A program made the position numbers and the translations under genes. Under the pieces are notes generated by a model, which saw nothing but the letters and a program-made list of their open reading frames with translations, was not told where the DNA came from and did not search any database. From Gemmatimonadales bacterium (GTDB lineage Bacteria > Krumholzibacteriota > Krumholzibacteriia > LZORAL124-64-63): a stretch of DNA of 44,286 nt. This document shows, piece by piece, positions 1 through 6,616 of this stretch (within the stretch, counting starts at the first letter, position 1; each line of letters begins with the position of its first letter). Location of the stretch: NCBI GenBank assembly GCA_019038745.1, contig JAHOYV010000048.1, positions 1 to 44,286 of the forward strand, written 5' to 3'.

Positions 1-61
1 CCTTCAAAATTGGTTTACCTTAGCTGAAAATTCATTCCCGCTTTGAAAAGGAGAATTTCTC

Positions 62-454
62 ATGCCCAAAATCAATCGTTACGTCGACATCGACACCGTG
101 GAAAAAGAAGCCAAGAAGGACTATATAGACCGTCACAGCCCCTTCATTCACTGCAGCGGTAGCGCCAAAAGCGGCGCCCCGTTTGCCGTTACGGTGAAGG
201 TTGGCAAGGAATACACTCATCCTGATGACCTGGATCACTACATCAAGTCCGTTTCCCTTTACAACGGAACGACCTTGTTGGGAGAAGCCAACTTCCCCGC
301 TGGTCTGCTCGGTGGTCAGGGCGCAAAAGGCAACCTGGAAGTAACGTTCAACGTGGTCCCCACCGGCAACAAACTGAACATGACGGCGATGGCCTACTGC
401 ACCAAGCACGGCATCTGGGAAAGCGATCCCGTGGATGTGGTTGTAGAGAGTTGA
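62..454 (+). CDS. Superoxide reductase (neelaredoxin type, 1Fe-SOR)
   Basis: A 130-residue single-domain superoxide reductase, which reduces superoxide to peroxide in the cytoplasm without making oxygen. The non-haem iron ligands are visible with the family's spacing: H25 in RHSPFI, H53 and H59 in YTHPDDLDHY, and C113/H116 in YCTKHGIWE. There is no N-terminal desulforedoxin Cys4 site, so it is the one-iron class. ATG 62 is preceded by AGGAG 8-10 bases upstream. In the best-known members the first His is preceded by Glu-Lys; here it is Asp23-Arg24 (see findings). It lies just upstream of an FmdE-like gene on the same strand, separated from it by a terminator-like palindrome, and near ferritin-like proteins that probably remove the peroxide formed. 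Confidence 0.93.
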   Translation: MPKINRYVDIDTVEKEAKKDYIDRHSPFIHCSGSAKSGAPFAVTVKVGKEYTHPDDLDHYIKSVSLYNGTTLLGEANFPAGLLGGQGAKGNLEVTFNVVPTGNKLNMTAMAYCTKHGIWESDPVDVVVES

Positions 455-480
455 TCCAGCTTTCAGGATCAAGTCACTTG

Positions 481-511
481 AGAACCGCCGGAATTCCGGC
501 GGTTCTCCTTT
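481..511 (+). terminator. Palindromic hairpin after the superoxide reductase gene
   Basis: Positions 481-506 form a perfect 26-nt palindrome (AGAACCGCCGGAA and its complement), followed by CCTTT. This would form a stable hairpin 27 bases after the superoxide reductase stop. The T-run is short, so it may be a terminator, an attenuator before the FmdE-like gene, or an mRNA-stabilising hairpin. Confidence 0.6.
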
Positions 512-544
512 GTAATTGGAATTTATCAGACCAGGAGGAATCCA

Positions 545-1147
545 GTGAATTCGCCCGCTTTTTTCAACAACGCTCCCACAATCGAAATGATCGATCCCCT
601 GGCTGAACTCCTGGGGGCCGCGACCGAAGGACGCATCACCTACACCTACGCCGATGCCGTAAAATTGGCTGGCCACTCCTGCCCCACCGTGGCAGGCGCC
701 TTCCTGATGACCCGGCAGGCCTTGGCCCACCTCTACGGCGAGGAAACTCCCGTCCGTGGGAACATCGGGGTTGATCTGCGGGATGCCGTTGATGATGGCG
801 TGACGGGCGTAATCGGCAATGTCATCGGGCTGATCACGGGTGCGGCCGGATCTGGTGGATTCAAGGGGATCGGCGGCCGGTTCAACCGGGCGGGTTTATT
901 GAAATACCGTTCACGGCAGGTCCGGGAAGTGCAGTTCACCCGCAGGGACACCGGCCAAACCATCGGCGCGGACTACGACGCCTCGGCTGTAGCCCCGGAT
1001 GAAAAACAGGGAGCCTTGATGCAAGCCATAATGTCGGGCACGGCATCCACGGAAGAGATTGCTCAATTCGGGGAAGTTTGGCAAAAACGGGTGGCCCGCA
1101 TCATGACTTCCGCCGAACTCTGGCCGGTGATGGTTCAGCTGGGTTGA
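545..1147 (+). CDS. FmdE-like domain protein
   Basis: A 200-residue protein with the GHSCPT motif (residues 43-48) seen in proteins related to formylmethanofuran dehydrogenase subunit E (FmdE, Pfam FmdE), where Cys/His residues near the N terminus bind a metal. No other methanofuran genes are present, so a role in methanogenesis-type C1 metabolism is not implied; stand-alone FmdE-like proteins are widespread in anaerobes and mostly uncharacterised. The start is GTG 545, chosen because AGGAGGA lies 5 bases upstream. A glycine-rich stretch (about residues 98-112) follows the metal motif. It lies 90 bases after the superoxide reductase gene, converges with the ArsC-like gene (6-base gap), and so is part of the oxygen-defence block. 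The biochemical function is unknown. Confidence 0.7.
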   Translation: MNSPAFFNNAPTIEMIDPLAELLGAATEGRITYTYADAVKLAGHSCPTVAGAFLMTRQALAHLYGEETPVRGNIGVDLRDAVDDGVTGVIGNVIGLITGAAGSGGFKGIGGRFNRAGLLKYRSRQVREVQFTRRDTGQTIGADYDASAVAPDEKQGALMQAIMSGTASTEEIAQFGEVWQKRVARIMTSAELWPVMVQLG

Positions 1148-1153
1148 AAAAGA

Positions 1154-1501
1154 CTACCCCAGTGCACCGGCGTACTGATCCTGATTGAAGCCCACCAACA
1201 GGGTCTTGCCCCGCTTGATGGTGGGCGCGCGGAGATTACCCGTCGCGCCCAGCATGTGCTTCAGTAGCGTGGCCTCGTCGGGTGGATTTTTCCGCATATC
1301 GAAGACCGTAATTTTCTTACCCTTGGCCACGATTATCTTTGATGCGCCGGCAGCCAACTCCTTGGCCGTTTCAGCGCCTAATTTGGCGTTGGCGCTCTGC
1401 TCTTCCTTGATCTCTATTTCGTTCTTCGCAAGAAACTCCTGCGCCCTGCCGCTGGACGTTCAGCCCTTACGGACATAGAACCACTCTACTTTGGAAGCCA
1501 T
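1154..1501 (-). CDS. ArsC/Spx-like thioredoxin-fold protein, probable selenoprotein (in-frame TGA = Sec14)
   Basis: Read from ATG 1501 (GGGAG about 8 bases upstream), the frame is open to TAG at 1154-1156 except for one TGA at 1462-1460, codon 14. The translation before it (MASKVEWFYVRKG) and after it (TSSGRAQEFLAKNEI) matches the start of ArsC/Spx-family proteins, where the catalytic Cys of a CxxS motif sits exactly at the TGA. The rest (about 115 residues in all), including NLRAPTIKRGKTLLVGF, keeps the ArsC-type fold and its cis-Pro region. A hairpin with a G-U at the start of its apical loop lies 24 nt after the TGA, as expected for a bacterial SECIS. ArsC-family selenoproteins are a known group. 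The redox substrate is unknown; it is the last gene of the ferritin operon (51-base gap), pointing to thiol or peroxide chemistry. A normal gene caller would truncate it to a 67-residue fragment starting at TTG 1357. Confidence 0.85.
1427..1443 (-). promoter_or_regulatory. Candidate bacterial SECIS hairpin
   Basis: On the minus strand, CGCAGGA (1443-1437) pairs with TCTTGCG (1433-1427) over 7 bp, with one G-U, around the triloop GTT (1436-1434). The loop begins 24 nt after the TGA at 1462-1460. Known bacterial SECIS elements lie directly 3' of the UGA inside the coding region, with a small apical loop having G in its first two positions, so position and loop fit. It is seen by eye; no folding program was run. 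A competing hairpin (CGTCC/GGGCG, 1458-1442) is nearer the TGA. Confidence 0.6.
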
Positions 1502-1552
1502 ATTGTTCTCCCGGTTCGATTGTTGAAATCTTTATTGATTCCGTTCTGGCGA

Positions 1553-2086
1553 TCAACCGCCATCCAACATCGGACTTTCATCGAAACCATGAAAACCTTC
1601 AGGATTCGACAAGTAGTCCAACGTGTTGGACAAGAGCCTGAAGTGCTCTTGCTCCTGGGCTGCCAGATGCTCAAAGGTCTCCTTGGCCGTGGCGGAGGTC
1701 ACACCCTTGGCTGCCTCGCTGTACATCTTGAAGCCGCGGCGCTCGACCTCCAGGGCCCCGCGTAGAACTTCCAGTTCATCGGTGCTGTAGGGATCACTGT
1801 CCGCAACGGCTTCCATAGCCCCAGCGAAGATATCCTTGGCCCGTCGGCTGTGATCGTCTTCTTCGATTTTGATCACGGAAACGTCGTTCTTGGCCATCAT
1901 TTCGTCACGAATCTTGACCAGGTAGGCGCGGTGTCCGGCCTCATCGGCAGCCAGGGAAGCAAAGACCGATCGTTCAACCGCCGAGGGGGCTGATTTTTCT
2001 CGCTCCTTGAAGAAATTCATGCCTTCTTCCTCGAATTTGATGGCTTCTTCAAGAATATTCAGACAGAATTTCAGTTCGTCACTCAT
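1553..2086 (-). CDS. Rubrerythrin-like ferritin-family diiron protein
   Basis: A helical protein of about 177 residues with two carboxylate/His repeats typical of four-helix diiron proteins: EEAIKFEEEGMNFF followed by DEAGH, and ALEVERRGFKMY followed by QEQEH. Rubrerythrins of this type reduce hydrogen peroxide in the cytoplasm of anaerobes. There is no C-terminal rubredoxin CxxC pair, so electrons must come from a separate donor. Two ATGs lie in tandem (2089 and 2086); the second is 5 bases from GGGGAGG and is preferred. It is the middle gene of a three-gene minus operon, 21 bases after the first ferritin-like gene and 51 bases before the probable selenoprotein. Confidence 0.85.
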   Translation of the reverse strand: MSDELKFCLNILEEAIKFEEEGMNFFKEREKSAPSAVERSVFASLAADEAGHRAYLVKIRDEMMAKNDVSVIKIEEDDHSRRAKDIFAGAMEAVADSDPYSTDELEVLRGALEVERRGFKMYSEAAKGVTSATAKETFEHLAAQEQEHFRLLSNTLDYLSNPEGFHGFDESPMLDGG

Positions 2087-2107
2087 CATGACCTCCCCGG
2101 TTAATTT

Positions 2108-2623
2108 CTACATGGGTGAAAAGCCCTGGTCCGCCCAGTAGGCATCCTGGTAAAGACTCTCCAGCTCGCGAAGCTGGGTCAGGTGATCCTCTTCCCAATC
2201 CGCCAACCAGGTGAATAGCTGCTTCAGATCGGGATCGTCGATATTCTTGGCCTTGCTCTTGTAGTGGGAAATGGCCTGCACCTCAAGGTTGCAACCGATG
2301 CCGATGACGGCCATTTCAAAATCCCCGCGCTTGATGGACTTCTTGAAACCGTCCGGGATGATGCCCTGCGATCCATGGTCCAGCTCTGCGGGATGGAAGC
2401 CCTCAAGGTTGATCTTGCCTTCCTCCATCAGGGGTTTGAACTGAGCCTCCAGCATCTTGACGTGGCTTTCCTCGTCGTTGGCCAACATCTGGAACATGGC
2501 CTTGACCTCAGGATCGGTGGCGGTGGTGGCGGCGTGCGAATACAACTGTTGGCCCTTGATCTCGACCATCAAGGCGTCTTTGATCGCCTGAATCATGGCT
2601 TTGCGCTGGTCCTGATTACTCAT
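2108..2623 (-). CDS. Ferritin-like / rubrerythrin-family protein
   Basis: A 171-residue four-helix-bundle protein with the E...ExxH pattern twice: EIKGQQLY with DEESH, and the region around EMAVIGIG with DWEEDH. It belongs to the same ferritin-like superfamily as the next gene but is not closely similar to it, and it also lacks a rubredoxin domain. The likely role is diiron peroxide reduction or iron handling during oxygen exposure. AGGAGA sits 4-5 bases before ATG 2623. It is the first gene of the minus operon (2623 to 1154), so the operon promoter should lie in 2624-2790, where I could not pick out a convincing minus-strand promoter or a PerR/Fur box. Confidence 0.82.
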   Translation of the reverse strand: MSNQDQRKAMIQAIKDALMVEIKGQQLYSHAATTATDPEVKAMFQMLANDEESHVKMLEAQFKPLMEEGKINLEGFHPAELDHGSQGIIPDGFKKSIKRGDFEMAVIGIGCNLEVQAISHYKSKAKNIDDPDLKQLFTWLADWEEDHLTQLRELESLYQDAYWADQGFSPM

Positions 2624-2791
2624 CAGACTTCTCCTTGCCGACTTTTCGGCTCATAATGCCCCCAGAATCCTATGCCTGTAAGAGCGACAATAAACTAAAC
2701 AAGAATGATTACTCTGAATTAATGTCTGAAAATATCCGGGCCGCAAGCTAAATTTCCTGATGGCTCGCTGGTCCTGACCTTCGCCCCTTTG

Positions 2792-2820
2792 TTGACAGGG
2801 TTTTTACCCTGCCCTAATTT
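2792..2820 (+). promoter_or_regulatory. Sigma-70-type promoter with a palindrome in the spacer
   Basis: TTGACA (2792-2797), a 17-base spacer and TAATTT (2815-2820) form a near-consensus promoter. The perfect inverted repeat CAGGGT-TTTT-ACCCTG (2796-2811) fills the spacer, a usual place for a repressor operator. The expected transcription start, about 7 bases after the -10, coincides with ATG 2827, and no Shine-Dalgarno is present, so the transcript may be leaderless. Confidence 0.6.
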
Positions 2821-2826
2821 TTCATT

Positions 2827-4737
2827 ATGAAAACTATTTCAGTTTCTATCTCCCAGGCGCGGATACCGGCGAGTCTTGTTTCGAGGTCGCATTTTTTGCT
2901 TCAACGAGTCGCATTGTTGTTATGTCTGGCCTGTCTGGCCTGTCTGTCTGGCTGCAACGAACCGATCACCACCGAGCCGGAAGATTTTTTGTCATCCCCC
3001 GAATTCGTTCCGGCTGAACAGAACGTGATCCTGACCCTTGACCAGTACCAGGATTTCAAGATCCTGGATCCGGCCTGGCCCGACTTCGAGGTGGCCTGGA
3101 GCCGGTCCGCGTTTCCCAATTCGATCGGACCCCGCTACCGATATTTTCCCGCCACCTACGGACCCGACACCCTGCTGGCCACCGTTGTCTATCCCGATCG
3201 AAGCATAGAGCACCCTTGGATCATAAACGTCCCGTACCCTGATCCGGAAGTTCGGTTCATTCCCCCTGATTCAACCATCCAGACCGTCGAAACATTACCT
3301 CTTACTTTGAGAGCCCGAACCAACCGTCCAGATATTTCGCAGTATGTCTGGACCAGGAACGGTGAAGCAGCCGGGCAGGACAGCACGTACGTTTACCAGG
3401 CTCTCGAAGGTGGCTCGGATGTCATTCATTGCCAGGTAACCTTTGCCGGGGAAGTCTTTGCCAAGCAATGGCAAATCGAGATAACGCCGCTGGCTGAAAT
3501 TGATTTACCGGAAGTGACCAACATTCAGGTTAATCGGACCTACCTGTTCGGAGAAATCCAGGTCTCCTGGGACCCGATCGAGTCCTGGTACGTACCCATA
3601 GCGGAGTACCGGATCCTGGTCAGCTTAGACGGCCCCATCACCCAGGAAAATCGTAATCTGGCCATTGTGCTGGAGACCGTACCGCATGAGGGGGAAAATC
3701 CAAATTACATGGTGACGTTTTCAGCGGAGGAAGAGCAACTGACCCCCGAAGCACTGACCTGGTTCACTGTTGTGGGGGTTGATGAGCGGGGAAGCACCTC
3801 TCCACCCCCGGATACACTACCCTTTCAAATTCCCTATTACTGGTATATCGAAGGCCGTGTTCTCAACCTGGAGGGCGAACCTCTGGACCAGGCGGAAGTC
3901 GATGATTCCTTCTCACACTATCAGGTTCTGACCGACCATGAAGGGAACTATCGGATCGGGCCCTACCCCGATTCCCGGAGCGTGATTCTGAGTGCCTCGT
4001 TTTCAGGCGATAACGGAAAATTTGTTGTCCCAAACGGCTTTCATGACACCCTCAGCCCTCCTTTGACCAGCGATGGTGATCACAGGTTTGATTTCGTGCT
4101 CATTCCCCGGTTCGGTTGCGACCCCGGTTGCGATGTGTATGCCGGCGATTTCATCTTCTACCTCCGCAAAATGACCTCGACCTGGGTACCCCAGGACGAC
4201 CGCCCGAACCACAACCTTTACAAGTGGGACAGCTATCCCCTGAAAATTTACATTCCAGACTACACCAGCTCCACCGGGATAGACTTCGGTGAAGCGACCC
4301 GCCAGGCGGTTCAGATCTGGAACAACAAGCTGGGAGAGAATTTTCTGGTCCTGACGTCGGAGGAAAGCCAGGCCCAGATCCTCATGGAATTCGGCCAGGA
4401 CAGCACCCAACTCTTCGGGCTGGTTGTCCTTTGCGAGCCCGGCGGCGGCCTGTATCCACTGGGGTCGATGATTCCCGAGAAAATTCAGATTTTCCTGTTC
4501 AATAGTATTACCACCCAGGAAAACGCCGAAGTAACCGCCCTACACGAACTGGGCCACGCCCTGGGACTATGTGCGCACGCGGCCTGCCACGACGTGGGTT
4601 ACCTGATGTACGTGGCTCCTTCCATGTTCCTTGAAAACTGGCCGGAAAATGCGGTTCACATCGACGAACTGAATGCCGTCCGCACAATTCGGTCCTTGCC
4701 TCAGGGTGTGGACCTGTCCAATTATATTTCCGAATAG
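2827..4737 (+). CDS. Lipoprotein zinc metalloprotease (matrixin-like) with FN3-like and carboxypeptidase-regulatory-like domains
   Basis: A 636-residue envelope protein. The signal peptide ends in the lipobox LSGC (C43), so it should be lipid-anchored. Residues about 225-340 look like a fibronectin type III domain; residues about 340-425 (EGRVLNLEGEPLDQAEV, EGNYRIGPYP) look like a carboxypeptidase-regulatory-like beta sandwich. The C-terminal part holds the metzincin zinc motif HELGHALGLCAH (573-584) followed by a Met in GYLMYVAP, as in M10/matrixin peptidases. Extracellular proteolysis is therefore likely; the substrate is unknown. No ribosome-binding site precedes ATG 2827, and the promoter suggests a leaderless message. 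A secreted C69 dipeptidase gene follows after 39 bases and may be co-transcribed. Confidence 0.82.
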   Translation: MKTISVSISQARIPASLVSRSHFLLQRVALLLCLACLACLSGCNEPITTEPEDFLSSPEFVPAEQNVILTLDQYQDFKILDPAWPDFEVAWSRSAFPNSIGPRYRYFPATYGPDTLLATVVYPDRSIEHPWIINVPYPDPEVRFIPPDSTIQTVETLPLTLRARTNRPDISQYVWTRNGEAAGQDSTYVYQALEGGSDVIHCQVTFAGEVFAKQWQIEITPLAEIDLPEVTNIQVNRTYLFGEIQVSWDPIESWYVPIAEYRILVSLDGPITQENRNLAIVLETVPHEGENPNYMVTFSAEEEQLTPEALTWFTVVGVDERGSTSPPPDTLPFQIPYYWYIEGRVLNLEGEPLDQAEVDDSFSHYQVLTDHEGNYRIGPYPDSRSVILSASFSGDNGKFVVPNGFHDTLSPPLTSDGDHRFDFVLIPRFGCDPGCDVYAGDFIFYLRKMTSTWVPQDDRPNHNLYKWDSYPLKIYIPDYTSSTGIDFGEATRQAVQIWNNKLGENFLVLTSEESQAQILMEFGQDSTQLFGLVVLCEPGGGLYPLGSMIPEKIQIFLFNSITTQENAEVTALHELGHALGLCAHAACHDVGYLMYVAPSMFLENWPENAVHIDELNAVRTIRSLPQGVDLSNYISE

Positions 4738-4776
4738 CCTGTGTCGTCTCCCGTTTAACCCAGGAAAGGCCCTCTC

Positions 4777-6459
4777 ATGCCCATCCTTCGAATCTCCCGC
4801 TTCCCTTTGGCCGGGTTTCAGACCATTCTGCCGGCTGTGGCAATAACGATTACGGCTATAATAACGGCCCTTGTGGCGACCACACCTGCGGTTGCCTGTA
4901 CCAATTTCATCGCCTCGCCCAAGGCGACGGTCGATGGCTCGGTCATCGTTACCTACACGTGCGACGGGGAGTTTCATCCCATATTGCGTAATTACCCGGC
5001 GGCCGATTATGGTCCCGACGACTGGTACGAAATCAATTACTGGTCAGGCGGCGAACCGAACAAAATCAAGCAACCGGCCCACACTTACGCCGTAGTGAAC
5101 CTGATGAACGAGCACCAGCTTACTATCGGTGAAACCACGACCGGTGGTCGCGAAGAGCTGATCAACCCCGACGGCATGATCCACTACTGGCACTTGATGA
5201 AGCTAGCCCTGCAAAGGGCTGCCACCGCACGCGAAGCAATCCGGGTGATGGGCGAATTGGTCGCTGAGCACGGCTACCGCAGCAGTGGTGAATCCTTCGC
5301 CATCGGAGATCCGGAAGAAGCCTGGATCATGGAGATGGTCGGGCCAGGCCCTGGAGGCAAGGGAGCCCATTGGGTGGCGCTTCGAGTACCCGACGGTTAC
5401 GTCAGCGCCTACGCCAACCTCGGCCGCATTGGAACCTTCCCGTTGGACAAACCCAATGAGTGCCTCTACTCGCAGGGCATGATCGAGTTCGCCACTGAGA
5501 AGGGCTGGTATGATCCCGACTCGGGCAAGCCGTTCAGCTGGAGGGAAGCTTTTCACCCGGCCACACCTCAGAAGATGCGCTACACGGCCACTCGCGTGTG
5601 GAGCCTGTTCCGGCGTTGCGCCCCGTCACTGGAATTACCCGACGACTACCACCGAGGCGTCGAGGGCGCCGAGCCCTACCCCTTGTGGATCAAACCCGAC
5701 GAGAAGCTCTCCCTGGCCGATGTCTTCGACCTGATGCGGGACCACTACGAAGGCACTCCCTTCGACATGACCCAGGGCGTGGACGCCGGGCCCTACGGCA
5801 CCCCCAACCGCTGGCGTCCCATGGGTTGGGAAATCGACGGGGCACAGTACACCTGGGAGCGCCCCATCTCCACCCAGCAAACCGGCTTCTCAATGGTCAG
5901 CCAGTCGCGCCGTTGGCTACCCGATCCCGTGGGCGGAGTAACCTGGTACGGCCTGGACGACACCTATTTCACCTGCTGGACGCCGCTCTACTGCGGGATC
6001 GACGCCATCCCGGTCAGCTATGCCACCGGCAGCCTGGGCAAATTCTCCTGGGACTCGGCCTGGTGGGTTTTCAACTTTGTGTCGAATCTGGCCAACCTGA
6101 AATATTCGCACATGATCCAGGACATCCAGGCAGTGCAGAATAAACTAGAGGGGGACCTGATCGCGCTACAGCCGGCCGTGGACAAGACCGCTGCCGAGTT
6201 GGCTAAATCCGACCCGGAATTGATGATCCGCTACCTGACCGACTACTCGGTGTATAGCGCCGAGGAGATCGTCGATCGCTGGCGTGAGTTGGGCGAGAAT
6301 CTGCTGACGAAATACAACGACGGGTATGTGAAGGATGAAAATGGGCGGGCCCAGGAGGATGGCTATTCTGAACGGTGGTTGCGTAACGTACTGGAGCAAC
6401 GGCCTGAGCAGTTCAGGTTGCCGGACAATGGTGGGGTGGAGGAGCCGGAGGATTATTGA
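4777..6459 (+). CDS. Secreted C69-family dipeptidase
   Basis: A 560-residue peptidase of family C69 (PepD-like, Ntn-hydrolase fold). The N terminus is a signal peptide ending AVA before C41-TNFIASPKAT; in C69 enzymes this Cys becomes the N-terminal nucleophile after processing, so here signal cleavage would directly create the active site. The motif could also be read as a lipobox, but lipid modification would block the nucleophile. GGREELINPDG, GESFAIGDPEEAWIMEM and YVSAYANLGRIGTFP are typical of the family. Length and ends fit a full protein. AGGAAAGG lies 8-9 bases before ATG 4777. It sits just after the metalloprotease lipoprotein, suggesting a shared role in degrading external or periplasmic peptides. 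Confidence 0.9.
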   Translation: MPILRISRFPLAGFQTILPAVAITITAIITALVATTPAVACTNFIASPKATVDGSVIVTYTCDGEFHPILRNYPAADYGPDDWYEINYWSGGEPNKIKQPAHTYAVVNLMNEHQLTIGETTTGGREELINPDGMIHYWHLMKLALQRAATAREAIRVMGELVAEHGYRSSGESFAIGDPEEAWIMEMVGPGPGGKGAHWVALRVPDGYVSAYANLGRIGTFPLDKPNECLYSQGMIEFATEKGWYDPDSGKPFSWREAFHPATPQKMRYTATRVWSLFRRCAPSLELPDDYHRGVEGAEPYPLWIKPDEKLSLADVFDLMRDHYEGTPFDMTQGVDAGPYGTPNRWRPMGWEIDGAQYTWERPISTQQTGFSMVSQSRRWLPDPVGGVTWYGLDDTYFTCWTPLYCGIDAIPVSYATGSLGKFSWDSAWWVFNFVSNLANLKYSHMIQDIQAVQNKLEGDLIALQPAVDKTAAELAKSDPELMIRYLTDYSVYSAEEIVDRWRELGENLLTKYNDGYVKDENGRAQEDGYSERWLRNVLEQRPEQFRLPDNGGVEEPEDY

Positions 6460-6574
6460 TCGGATCAGGTGTAGGGCCACCGTTAGAGGCGCCGCCCGGC
6501 CAGGTGCTCTTCATTGGTCATGCGCCGCAACCTGGAGACTTACTGTCTCTCCTTTTTGTGGACCATTTCATCGT

Positions 6575-6613
6575 CTTCAACCCCCGCACATACAAGCGGG
6601 GGTTGAAGGTTTT
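6575..6613 (+). terminator. Rho-independent terminator
   Basis: A perfect 13-bp stem (6575-6587 with 6596-6608, sequence CTTCAACCCCCGC) around an 8-base loop is followed by GTTTT. It lies about 115 bases after the dipeptidase stop and just before the convergent VWA-lipoprotein stop, so it ends + strand transcription; the minus-strand side lacks a T-run. Confidence 0.85.
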
Positions 6614-6616
6614 AAT

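Noticed and set aside
2624..2790. Possible Fur/PerR box for the ferritin operon
   Set aside because: AT-rich, but no inverted repeat close enough to a known box could be found by eye.
5598..6143. 181-codon + strand ORF inside the C69 dipeptidase gene
   Set aside because: Arg/His/Pro-rich shadow of the real frame with no start signal.
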